From NCBI GenBank assembly GCA_964036045.1, contig OZ038378.1:41541228-41605227 (forward strand): a DNA stretch of 64,000 nt. The letters run 5' to 3'. The stretch is from Eutreptiella sp. 'Long Island Sound 2002' (taxonomy: Eukaryota > Euglenozoa > Euglenophyceae > Eutreptiales > Eutreptiaceae). This document shows positions 45,198-56,500 of the stretch, one piece after another. Position numbers and translations under genes: made by a program. The number at the start of each line of letters is the position of its first letter. Within the stretch, counting starts at the first letter, position 1. The notes under the pieces were generated by a model. That model ran no database searches. It saw nothing but the letters and a program-made list of their open reading frames with translations, and had not been told where the DNA came from.

Positions 45198-45600
45198 AGT
45201 CACATCACATCACGGCAAATCAAATATGGTCACACACTTCACATCACATTGAAACACATGACATCACATCACACCACATCACACCACATTACATCAAGTC
45301 AAATCAAATATCACTGCACCAAATCACATCACATGAAATCGCATGGCAATACATGACATCCCATGAAATCACACCACATCACATCACATCACGTCACGTC
45401 ACGTCACGTCACGTCACGTCACGTCACGTCACGGCACGTCACGTCACGTCATGTCACATCACATCGCCTCTCATCACATCGCATCACATCACATCGCATC
45501 ACGCCACACCAAACCACACCACACGAGATCACACTACATCACATGGAATCACGTCATGTCACATTGCATCACATCACATCACCTCACGTTGCGAACACCA
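45198..45600 (+). repeat. Pentamer repeat (CACAT)n grading into (CACGT)n
   Basis: Degenerate catcacatcacatc tracts surround a clean core of (acgtc)n at about 45390-45450. All phases translate into long artefact frames rich in His, Ser and Thr. Confidence 0.92.
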
Positions 45601-45752
45601 CATCCTATCAACTTATAAGGCATCACATCATATGGCATGAAGAAAGGTCAATTTGCATTGGTTCATACAAGGTCGGATCACATAACGTCCGCACACCTGC
45701 AAGGCACCGCCTGTTTATGAGACCTTTACCAATAACTGAAACTCCAGGTTAG

Positions 45753-45792
45753 GATTACAGTTAGGGTTAGGGTTAGGGTTAGGGTTAGGGTT
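45753..45792 (+). repeat. Interstitial telomere-like (TTAGGG)n tract
   Basis: About six uninterrupted TTAGGG units are followed by a degenerate tttcgg unit. The G-rich strand is the plus strand. The tract lies immediately before the right satellite array. Confidence 0.9.
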
Positions 45793-45805
45793 TCGGTTAC
45801 TGGCA

Positions 45806-45976
45806 TACGGCAGGATACAGCAGGGAAAGCAGGATACGGCAGTATCCGGCAGATACGGCAGGATACGGCAGGATAGGGCAGGATACGGCAGGATACAGCA
45901 GGATACGGCAGGATACGGCAGGATATGGCAGGATACGACAGGTTACGGCAGGATACGGCAGGATACGGCAGGATAC
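45806..45976 (+). repeat. 10-bp satellite array, right copy (GATACGGCAG)n, more degenerate
   Basis: About 16 units in the same orientation as the left array, with substitutions and length variants (gatacagcag, gatagggcag, gatatggcag, gatacgacag). The array ends at the inner inverted repeat cgtgttacagg. Confidence 0.92.
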
Positions 45977-46013
45977 GCGTGTTACAGGAATGAGGTCGTA
46001 TTAGGGAAACCCC

Positions 46014-48363
46014 AATGGACCAACACGTCCTTGACATCCAAAGAAACGCTCCTTTTCTTCAGGTAGTCCATCCAGACCGTGGTGTACCTCGGCACGAAAC
46101 TGCTTGGAGGCTCCCACGAATCCCTGGATGCGGCGAATCACTTCCAACGGACTTTATAAAGACTACCCCCAGGCGTCCCCGGGTCCTGCCTGTCCGCCAG
46201 GATGCTCTCGGCGATGAAGTTGTCGTCCTCACCCTCGTCGTCCGAGTCCACATCGGCGGCCGTGAACTCGAAGGTGACGGGACGTCCGCTGGGGTCTGGT
46301 GCTCGTGGACGAAGCTGGGTGTGGTCGCGGTCAAGGATCTTGTTATCCCCCACACGAACCGCATACACATCCTGCCCGACCTTCCGCACAATTACCCCCG
46401 GCACATACCAGGACGCCTGCTGATGCCTGGACAGGACATCCTTGTGGTGCCGCTCCACCCACACGGTGTCTTGGAGAGCATACTTCTGGACCTTTCCCTG
46501 CTTGAAGTACTTGGCCCTCTTCTCATGCTCGTCCTGAACTGCCTTGCACACTTTGGCCGCTGTGTCGTCTGCCTCAGCCATCATAGCGTTCGCATCCTGG
46601 GCCACTTTGCCATGGTTCAACCACGGGAGAGTGCGTGACACTCAATCCCGTAAGAACAGGATGCGAAGGGGCGACAGTCCAGTGGGTCCTGGAAGGTCAT
46701 GGTACGCTTGGAGCACTCTCCACAGCGAATTGTACCAGTTCCGGCGCGGTTCATCGATTTGCAGCTGGCGGAACTTCTCGAACATCTGCCGCCCGGCAAC
46801 CGCAGCCCAGCCATTCGACCGGCTGTGGTACGCCACGGTCTTGGCGTGTCGAATGCCCATGTGCTTGCACATCGTCTTACACCACGTCCCCACAAATTGA
46901 GTGCCCCGATCGCTGTAGATGACAGCTGGGGCCTCAAAAAATGTCGGCCAATGCCTGATCATGGCATTAGTGACGGTCTTGGCCTGCAGCCCCACTCCAT
47001 GCTTGTCCTTCTTGTCCTTCTTCTTGGACTTCTTGCCAGGGACCGCCACGATATACCGACTGTGCCTATCCACCGCCAGGATGACACAGTCGTAGGTCTC
47101 TCCTTCCACGGTGACCTCCGGCATGGCGAATACATCCATGGCCACGGACCACATAGGGGCCTCCGGTATAGCCGTATACACTGGGTTGCCCGCTGTGGCG
47201 TGGTTAGAGCTCTTCGTGGCCCGACCCACGGCACAGTCGCTGCAGTACCTATCCAGGATGGCGTAATACCCCGGAGGGAACTTGAAACGCCACTCCAGGT
47301 CCTGCTGCATCTTGTCTCGGCCAGGGTGCATGAGCTGGGCGTTGTGCCAATGGTCAATGAGCTCCTCCACTCGGTTCTCGGGCACCAGCAGCTTGTCCTT
47401 GAGGAACAACTTGTCTCCATCCTCGGTCAAGCCCTCAGGCCATTCGTCGTCCGACGGGGCGCTCACGGCATTCCAGTACTTGCTCCAGTGGTCGGCTGCC
47501 GCGTAGTCATCCGACCAGTCCTCTGTGAGCACCGACCTGACTAGCTCTACAGGGGCCACCATCCATTGCTCGAGGGTTTCCTCTCGAATAGCTTGGATGC
47601 GGGCAGCCCGGAACTTGGCCAGGTCCGTACGGTTTGCCATGACCACAAAGCACTTGACCCCTTCTTGCTCCATGGCCTTCTCCATTTCGATGATGCGCTT
47701 GGCCTCCTCGGTCTCCTCGGCGTCCCCATGGCTGGATATGTCAATCCAAGCCTTGCCCGCGGGGTAGGCCCATCGACTGAGGCAATCTGCCACAGTGTTG
47801 TCCTTCCCCGGGACGTATACGACGCTGAGGTCGAACTTCGCGAACATCTCATGCCATCGGGCCCTCCTTGCCGCCGGTCCCGAGGGGGTGTCGACGTGCT
47901 CCTTGTGCCAGCTTTGCAAGGACTGATGGTCCGTACAAACCACCACCGGTTGCAATCCGATGTGGCCAGACCACTTCCTGTGCAAACAGACAATGGCGTA
48001 CGTCTCCTTCTCCCTCGCAGTCCAGGTGCGGCGTTGGCCCTCGGCCAGGATCCGACTCCAGAACGCCACGGGTACGTGTGACCCGTCGTCCCGGATCTGC
48101 TCGAGGACTGCCCCTACAGCATAGTACGTGGCGTCCGTCCGTAGCACGAATCCCTTGTCCGGGTCCACCAAGAATAGCCCCAGCTGCCCCAGGAGTCGCT
48201 CCTTCAGGCGGCTGAACGCATCTTCGGTCTCAGGGGTCCAGGCAAGCTTCTTCTTGCTCCCCTTCCGGCCATCGAACTTCCCCACCTGCAGCATCTTGTG
48301 CAGCGGCCCGGAGAGTTCTGCATACATCCGGACATAGCCCGAATAGTAATTGCAGAACCCCAT
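46014..48363 (-). pseudogene. C-terminal pol of element D (RNase H, integrase, chromodomain)
   Basis: This part is collinear with element B from the RT thumb onward. The frame is open from 48363 to 46642 and again to 46138 in the same register. The breaks are in-frame TGA codons: one at 46642 where B has CGA (Arg), and one at 46138 inside the chromodomain where B has GGA (Gly). RNase H keeps Asp and Glu but reads RTDATYYAVG. Integrase keeps the three acidic residues (MDVFAM, YSDRG, GWAAVAG), except that the last block has Ala in place of Glu, so the core is dead. The Lys-rich insertion KKSKKKDKKDKHG is also present. The 48363 edge is the junction with element F. Confidence 0.85.
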
Positions 48364-48879
48364 TGTTTTCGGAATCTTCCATCATCTCCATTGTTGTAAT
48401 GTTGACTTCAAAACCCGAGTTTAGGACCTTTTGATTCTCTTGCTTACAACCAAAATTTCGAACTCCACTATTGAAAACCACGACGATCGACGACGGTAAC
48501 ACAAAGCAATTGCACTCAAAGCTCAGAACCTGTTATCCACGAACTTCAGCAATTCATCGGCGTCGCTCGTCCACAGAAATTCATAATGAAATTGGCAAAA
48601 CCCCTGAAATGGGTAACGGTCTCATAAATGCAAAAATTCAGAAACTCAGCAATGTGGACAACTACAGAATTCGCTGTCTAAAGTTAATGGAACCAAGAGC
48701 GTGCCGTCAGAAATCCTGAAGTATGTCGCGCCAGCGTCCGCTGCGCTCAGCCGATCTTCACTGCCCTGTCACCCCTGCCAAGGACAGGAGCATGCCCTAG
48801 CCCTGCCGATCACACCCCCCACCAAAGCTGAGCATCAGTGGATGCCAGCCTGAAAGACAACTGAGAGGCAGTGGCGTCA
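48364..48879 (-). repeat. 3' LTR of element F
   Basis: On the minus strand it starts TGACGCCACTGCC and ends CCGAAAACA, so the termini are canonical TG...CA. It matches 57059-57574. The bases before it are pyrimidine-rich on the minus strand (CAGCCCCTTC), so I see no normal polypurine tract. Confidence 0.85.
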
Positions 48880-49210
48880 GAAGGGGCTGGATGAGGCCCC
48901 GGGTGTCGACAGATGCAAAAACCAAAAACAGAATTAATTACATCGGGCTGCCCATGCATGCCAGCTTCCATCAAACTCTGAATGCTGAAATCGGAAACCT
49001 GAGACACACAGGCCCAGAGATATGACAATGGGCAGGCAGAGAGAGCAACTAGCTGACTGACGGGTGGAATAACAAAGCACAGACAATAAACAGAAAATGA
49101 AAGGAGGCAAAATGTCAAGTACTGACCATGGTAACCAGCTCCACTGCAGGGAACTCAACACAGGCCAGGCACACAAAAAAAAAAAGAGAGAGGAGGAAAA
49201 AAGCAGCCTG
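48880..49210 (-). other. 3' noncoding region of element F
   Basis: About 330 bp lie between the pol stop (TAG at 49211-49213) and the LTR, with an A-rich tract (49180-49200). No gene is evident. Confidence 0.5.
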
Positions 49211-52200
49211 CTAATGGACATCAGACCAATCCACTTGAATATCATGACGGCGATTATACTGTAACCACTTATCCGTCACGTGATGCACAAACTGCGAAGC
49301 AGGCTCCCAGGTGGGTTGCTCAGCTCCCTTCCAATGAACGTGCCAGAACAACCTCTTCTTACCCCGACGGCGGGGATCAGGACGCCTCTCATGGCCCAAT
49401 ATTTCCTGAACCACCCAGCCATCATCCACAGGAGGCGCCACAATGTCAGCATGATACTGCAGTGGCACCTTGTAACCAGTGAGGGCCTGACGATAGGGCT
49501 TCAAACGATCAATGCTATATACACGGGAACCCTGGGGGGTAGCCACCAAATAACGGTTACCCCCTTCCCACCGGAGAATCTCATATGGGCCCTGCCAGAT
49601 TCTCTTCAGCTTGTCAAAATTTTTCTGCTCCGCCTTCGGCAAATCACGCAGCCAAACTCGATCACCCTCCTCAAAATTGAGGGGCGAGACTGAGGAAGAG
49701 AGTCGTTGTGCCACAGAGGCATGCAGGGACTCTAACTTACGACGTACCAGACGCCGTTCCTCTGACAGGCGGGAAAAAAAATCCAGGGCATCTTCACTGC
49801 CCTCCTCAGCAACATGGGGGGGGCAGTCCCCAAACCCAGGGGGGTCCCGTCCACAGACAAGCGAATTACGCAGCCAACTGCGAAATTTAAACAACGTAGC
49901 GACAATCGCATACGTTTCCTTCTCTCTAATGGACCAGCCACGCTGTCCATAACCCTCCTTACCCTGCAGCTTGCGAGAAAAAAATGCCACTGGGCGCAGA
50001 TGGCCCGTGGAACCCATCTGCTCAATGACCCCCCCCACCGCATACGTGGAAGAGTCACAACGCAAATAAAAAGGCTGGCTCATATCGGGCTGATGCAACA
50101 CCGCACCATCCCTGAAGCGGATTTTCAGCTCTTCAAAGCACCGCTTCATCTCCTCCGTTCAGAAAATCTCATTTTTGGCCGCTGCCGCTGCCTGCGGGGT
50201 CATTTCCGGGCCCGATGCCATCTGTTTTTTTCTCATCTTCTTATTCCCTTTACGCTGCTTCTTAGTGACATCGAGACCCTTCAACGACTCCATCAGCGGG
50301 GCGGCCAACTTCGCATACCCGCGCACATATAGGGCATACCATTGGGTAAACCCTAGGAATGCCTTCATATGCGTGGGCGTGCGAATTGACTGCCATGTCC
50401 AACGCATGACCGCCGCAGTTTTCTCCGGATCCGGTGCCCTACGTCCTCTCATGAGAACATGCCCACAGAACTTGACACGGGTAGGAAATAAAACATACTT
50501 ACCCGGCTTAATGGTGAGACGATAACGCCTCATGATGGAAAAAAATTCACGCAATTTGGCATAATGATCCAATAGGCACCTGTCACTTAATGGATCATCC
50601 AAACTCACCGGATCCGGATCATCCTTATGCGCGGTCCCATGACATACATCATCTATATACGGACCCGTCCCATACTTACGAGTAAAATCCCTCAGACACC
50701 AACTCACTAACCTCTGGTATGCCGAGGGCGCCGTTTTAAGGCCCATCGGCAGTACCCGCCACTCGTACAACCCCCACGGCGTGACAAAGGCCGTCAGTGG
50801 CTGGCTGTCAGGGTGGAGATGCATCTGATGGAACCCGTCTTCTAAATCGAAGACGGACCACAGTGCATTCCCACTCTGTCGTGCCACCATGTCCTCAATC
50901 ACGGGCAAGGGATGTGCATCGTCAGAGATGCAGGTGTTCAGGTACCTATAGTCGATAACCAGACGCCATTTGTTGACGCCTGGTTTCGGGACTATAAATG
51001 CCCGCGCACCCCATTCTGATTCCGAGGTCGTCAGCATACCTCGGCCCTCAAATTTCTGGATCAGCGAACGGAACGCGCCTTCCCTAAGTCCCGCTAACCT
51101 AATTGGGCTGCATTTCTGCGGCCTTGAACCGTCCTTCACTTTAATCCTATGCATAGAATGCGGACCCCTGAGATCATCAGGAACGTCCCGAACATTAGGA
51201 AAAGAGAAAACATCAGCGAACTCCTTCTCCAGCTGTTCCCTGTACTGCTGACAGCGGGAATCCAGCTTGTCCGCTTCCACCGCACCCCTAACAGATCGGG
51301 TGTCCACTGCATGATACCGGGGGCAGTCTGGGTGCAGCGTACGCAAGCGTTTCGCCTTCACTTGCGCTGACCCATCCGTTCCCTCAGGACATTCCCCCGG
51401 CTGGACATCATCCCATGCCATGTCGGGTCTATCAGGACCCCGATCACAGCCAAAAGCATCAAATAACACCACACGTGTGGTCACCCCCTTCTCCTGTGGG
51501 TACTGCCAACCCTCGCAATCCCGAAAAATTGGCACCTGATGGGGTAAGTCCCACCAGTCTACTGCCACCTCTCCCAAGGACCAAAACCAGGACTTGGATT
51601 TGTCCACCGGGATCAGGGCTACCCCTTTGGCCTGATCGACCAATATTTTCTGTATCACCGGACCCCACTGGGCCCTGGGTGCTTGTACCCACAGCAGTGA
51701 ATCGGACCAACACTGATTCCATACATCACCCTGGGAACTCTTTGACAGGGGCGGGAAAGAGGTCCCCCCCGCCCTAGGAAACAGTTCACAGATGGACTTC
51801 CGATCATCGGACAACCCTGCCCATGAAAGGATATCCTCACGAACAGACGGATGCAACACCGCCCTATCCCTGGCATAAACATATTTCGCTGTCATGCGAA
51901 ATCGTTTCTTACGGGCAATCAAACGGGCACCTGCAGAGCTATCCTCGGATGACTCCCTATGCCGCGGAAAACGGGTAGTAAAATAATCATTGCGTACTGA
52001 ACTGACAGTCAATCCCCTGGAAAGCAGTGGATCAGGACTTTCAGGAAGAGCTGGACCCACTGTCACAGGCACATTAGAACTGACAAAGTCACGCGGAGAG
52101 GCCGTCCAAGCCCCCCCATGTGTCTGTGAATATCCCCAGCCAGCAGCAAACGAATCAGGAGGTCGGTCAACCTCCGCAATCACAGAGTTATGTACAGTAT

Positions 52201-52666
52201 CATCGTCAGACTGGGATTCCAAGTCGGAAATACCATCAGACTCACAGTCTGATTGGCCAAACTGAGATCGCCGCACAAATTCAGGAGGCGGCAAAGAGGC
52301 AGAAAAACTTTCACGGGAAGCGGCAGTGGTCCGGGAGTCCGCAGATATCGTACACGGGCAGCAGACCCCAGCGTTCAAACAGGAAAGTGACGCTGGTGGA
52401 ACAAAATCGGGATGAAAGGGGACTGCCCAGGCACTCCGCAGCCCCAGATCAATGCATCCGTCCACACACTGACACTCCCTGTCACACTTACACGAACCTG
52501 AAGTAACCATCTTCCCCGAACTCGTCTCTCTAGCAATACTTGATTCTCCCAATCGCAGAATGGAACCCCACAGCTCTGTGGAGACGGTAATTCCATATAA
52601 CAAAAGGAAAGAGCAAACATGGCGCCAGGCAAGCATACATGCAAACACAAATGGGCTATTATACAA
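49211..52666 (-). pseudogene. RT, truncated RNase H and chromodomain of element F
   Basis: It overlaps the protease frame by 8 bp in the -1 register. The N-terminal 300 residues end in a degenerate Dam-like segment (WNQCW, VIQKILVDQAKGVALIP). RT keeps LVIDYRYLN, FDLEDGFHQ and the active site YIDD. A TGA at 50159-50161 falls where the family has Trp in the FxWTEE motif. RNase H begins normally (LRCDSSTYAVGG, REKETYAIV) but jumps in frame, at about 49860, from SWLRNSLV to sequence after the integrase core. The second half of RNase H and the integrase zinc-finger and catalytic core are therefore deleted. Left over are a GPY/F-like module (WQGPYEIL) and a chromodomain (WHVHWKGAEQPTWEP). The element depends on others for integration. 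Confidence 0.85.
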
Positions 52667-53555
52667 AAATGATGACCCCAGGGTTGTCCCCGGGTCGCTC
52701 CAAGACCTTAGCAGCTAAATCGCACGGGGAAGACCCTGGCCTAGTCAGCTGCAGGACCCTGTCCAGGATACCCTCAGGGTCGTTATCCGTGACTGTCTCA
52801 AAAGCAGAGTGTGTCATGCATGCGCACTGTTGCCCATCCCCTGTGGTCGGGTCCACAGCCGGCACTGAGACCGCCTCCACAGAGGATACCTGTACTGACT
52901 GTGTCCGGCAGTCACGCAGGCAATCTGCAACAGGGTCTACACACAACCCATATGCTTTCAAAAAGGGGTACCCTGCCACCAAGCCCCCTTGTACGTCGGC
53001 CGCGTACACAAAGGCTCGTTGACACTGAATATGCTCCACAGACCCTAAATGGTCTTTAACAGGGACAGTAATGTCCATCACAGCACCTGTAGTCCCACCT
53101 TTCACAGAATTACCCTGAATGGAAACTATGTTAAGTGGGCGACGCGCTGAAATTAATGTTCCCTCAGGAAAAAATTCAAATGGGGCCAAAGCATAGGCCT
53201 CACAACCATCATCAGGTAACAAGCTGACCTGACGATCGCATCCAATACAGTCCTGAAATCGAATGAGGGCAGGCACTACCAATTCAGTGGCACTGCCCTG
53301 CACCTCCTGTGGCTGACGAGCTGTAACCCGTGCCACCTTGGTACGACATGATGTCTTGTTTCCCGCAGGACCCGCAGATGCTGGGCATGCTGGGACCTCC
53401 AAACAGGACAAGCGCACGTTAAACACATGCGACCCCGCCGGCTGATTTACAGAAAGATGCCCCGACAGGGGCATCGGAGTGGGACAAAGGGCCAGATCAG
53501 TTGTCTGTCCCTCATGTCGTACACCACAATGAATCACTGGCACCCTCCGACTCCG
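52659..53555 (-). CDS. Aspartic-protease region of element F
   Basis: The frame is continuous with gag except for the TAA at 53556-53558 and ends at TAA 52659-52661. The first in-frame GTG is at 53543. Near the middle a protease-like core reads VSLLPDDGCEAYAL, with Asp-Asp-Gly-Cys where retroelement proteases have Asp-Thr/Ser-Gly, and further on YPFLKAYGL. The DDG variant may be inactive or a lineage feature. At the 3' end a run of five T precedes the stop and the RT frame lies in -1, so a frameshift could join it to RT. Confidence 0.55.
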   Translation of the reverse strand, partial: RSRRVPVIHCGVRHEGQTTDLALCPTPMPLSGHLSVNQPAGSHVFNVRLSCLEVPACPASAGPAGNKTSCRTKVARVTARQPQEVQGSATELVVPALIRFQDCIGCDRQVSLLPDDGCEAYALAPFEFFPEGTLISARRPLNIVSIQGNSVKGGTTGAVMDITVPVKDHLGSVEHIQCQRAFVYAADVQGGLVAGYPFLKAYGLCVDPVADCLRDCRTQSVQVSSVEAVSVPAVDPTTGDGQQCACMTHSAFETVTDNDPEGILDRVLQLTRPGSSPCDLAAKVLERPGDNPGVIIFV

Positions 53556-56500
53556 TTACTTCTTGTCAGAGCCCTTGCCTTTACCCTTGCCCTTGCCCTT
53601 ACCGTCACCCTGTTGCTGACCCTGACCCCCATTCTTGGGATCATTCTGAGGCGCAGGCTTGGGATTCGGTGAGGGAGCCGGTTTACCTGGAGTCTCACGA
53701 TCAGCCCAGGGCTTGGGCTTAGGCTTAGGCTTAGGCTTTCCCGGCGCGGAGGTACGATGCTGTGTGGGACACTGTTGCGCTCTATGTTCAGAAGACCCAC
53801 ACCATCCACAATTCCCTGAATTGATAAGGTCAGCTAAGCTAGACACCAGGGCATCAAAAGCTTTACGCTTCAACTCGGACCAGGCCTCGCATCCTGCAGG
53901 GAGTTTCCCTTTTGGCTGTCCCCAGCCCCCACTTGACCCCTTCGCACCACCCTTACCTGCTTGCGCGCTGGCAGCACGACACTGCAGGGAATCATGGTTC
54001 GGGTCACTGGAGCCGCACTCTGTGCACACTCGTTTGGCTGGAGTGGGGACTGCACTGTTTCGCTGGGCCTGAGTACGAGCTCTAGCTTTCTCTTTAAATG
54101 CTTGTTCACGCCAAATCATCTCCTACAACACCACTCGATGCACCATAAGCCAATCCAATTTATGACCTGTCTGCCGCTCAATGCGATAGACTTCGTCCAT
54201 CTCAGCTTCGTACCCACCATGAGTCAGCAGGGAACGCACAAAAACTTCCCTTGCTCGCTCAGCAGTGATGAGTCGGGCGCGCTGACCATTCACACACCAC
54301 ATGATTACCCATTGGGTATGCCCATCAACCGTTTTGGTTTTCGGGGTACGGGTAGATTCCCATTTATCACCTAAGTCACCACGGTCTTCTTGGTCTCGTC
54401 CACGCACCATTAAGTCATCCCAAATGTGTGTGTAATCCCATTTAAGATATGTATGCAATGCACCATACATTTCCTTCTTCTGATCAGGCAAAGCAGAAAG
54501 AAGGGTGTACACCATTATTGAGTCCGGGACACGAGGAACCCAATACCCAGCAAAAACATCCCAAGCCCGTTTGAAGGCGGGCTATGTCGGGGGCTGTCCC
54601 TGATCCTCCATCTTCCACGTGGGGCGCTTAAGTTTGTCTCTAATATCTTTCTTGGTGTCTCCGTCTAACAAGTCCCAATCACGTGAAATAGAGGACCAAA
54701 GGAGGTCCTTAGGACCGGGGTTTTGCAGGTCCTCCTCATTCAGCAAGGGGGCAGCCGCTGGGTGTTCCTTTACATAATCCTGCAATGTTTGCTGTTTCCC
54801 CATAGCCTCAATTGAGTGAAGGGCGAAAGCAGCAAACGACCAACAATCCAAAAAAATCTTATCCACGGGTATATCCCGAATGGGATCCCTCGTAAATAAT
54901 TCAGTGTTCCCACTCGCCATCGCCTCAAAAACAGGATGAACACGCAGAAATTGCGGATTCTGAAATTGTGACGGTAAATCTCGTGGGGAGGAGTTATGAC
55001 CACCACCCGTCGGATCACAATTATGATCCGTTGACCGTATAGGGGGATCATGATATGCAGAGGAGGAGGGGTGGGAAACCTTTGGAACCTCATCGCGCGG
55101 ATTTTCCTCATCGGGATTCCACTCCTTCCACGTATCCACTTCTGTCTCGACCTTAGAAAGGCGAGAGAGAATGGCGGACACATTGGGAAAAGAAGAAATG
55201 GAATCACTCACCCGATCCACAAAAACTTGGCTCAACTCTTCAATAAGCGACGACCGAAGTTGGTTTAAATACTCTTCAACCGAAGAGTGAATACCATTCG
55301 GCGCCTTACTAAATTCTTCCAAAGTGAGTTGCACCTTTGAGTCGTAGGTACTTAATGCTTCGACCACTTGTTGATGAAGTAGATCGAGCGTAGGACCCAC
55401 GACGTGGGATACGGGAATATGTTTAACGAATTCCTCCAAAGAAATTTTATCCACGCGTGTGATCAAGGCTCCTAGGTTTCCCACGGCGACCTTCAACTCA
55501 CTCCGCATACCTTGGTGAGAATTCTCTAAATCATTTTGGCGTTGTTGAATTCCCTTCATCTCTCGCGCTGTCACATCATTCATATTTTGAATTATTCCAC
55601 GAAGTGAACCTGTATCCGACATGGATTGCGAGTATGCTTCATGCAATGGACCAACGCGTGATTCGAGAACACTCACACGGGAAATTAGTTCACCAAGAAC
55701 ATGATTCGATGAGCCACCTACATCACTCACATGTGGTGTCGGTGGGATTGGGGGAGGAAGCTTCTCCAATAATCCCATTCGCACATTAAGACTTGCTCCC
55801 TCACCTTCCACCTTGGACATTCTCGAACTCATGGCATCATATTGAGACAAAGAATGCTTGATGGATCCCAAATGAGATTCCAACTCTCGAACCTTGTTCC
55901 CTATCCCTTGGAAAGCAGAAAATTCTTGCTTGAAATCACGCAATTGATTCTCCATTGAATCGATTCTCCTAGTCCAAATCTGCGATGAAGCCACTTGGGG
56001 CGTAATATCATTAATCGTTTGCTCAACCCTTTCCAACCGCGAAGAGATTAGCGAGGTCGAAGGGGAAGAGGACAAAGAATCAACCCTCTCCTCTAAAGTA
56101 GAGATTTTCATCCGTGCCATGTCCAATTGCTGCAAAAGACTCGAAACATCATTGGATCCTTGTAGCAATTGTAGTTGAGAGTTCAACCGTTGTTCAACCG
56201 CGGATATCTCATTACCTATGGCCAAACTGAAGGAGGATTGAATTTGCGAAACACGATTATTAAACGCAGCTTCCATGGCATCAATGCGCGAAGAAAGAGA
56301 ATTAGACATCGTAGAGAAAAGATCTCCACCTGATTGACTATTCGCATGAGATTGACTAAGCAACTCCATTTGTTGCTTCAACGTCCCCACTGAATCCGAC
56401 ATTTGTTGAGCTAATGCCGAATTTTGATCGTTGCCTTGTTGTACTTGATTGACTCGTTGACGTAAGGACTCATGATGGTGTTCAATGCCCATTAAACTTT

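Larger units (their letters stand above)
43537..46013 (+). mobile_element. Composite inverted-terminus element carrying a RING gene and satellites
   Basis: A 2477-bp segment sits inside the pol of element D. Its flanks are cca-aat on the left (43534-43536) and aat-gga on the right (46014-46016), while the uninterrupted element B reads ccaaatgga, so AAT was duplicated. The ends are inverted: TGGGTTTCCCT on the left and AGGGAAACCCC on the right. A second inverted pair, cctgttacacg / cgtgttacagg, lies just inside. Contents: satellite array, RING gene, AT-rich tail, 71/142-bp minisatellite, pentamer repeats, TTAGGG tract, second satellite array. No transposase is visible, so if it is a transposon it is non-autonomous or of an unknown type. 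Confidence 0.65.

Noticed and set aside
45353-45752. Long open frames rich in His, Ser and Thr
   Set aside because: They are translations of the CACAT/CACGT pentamer repeat, open in several frames at once.
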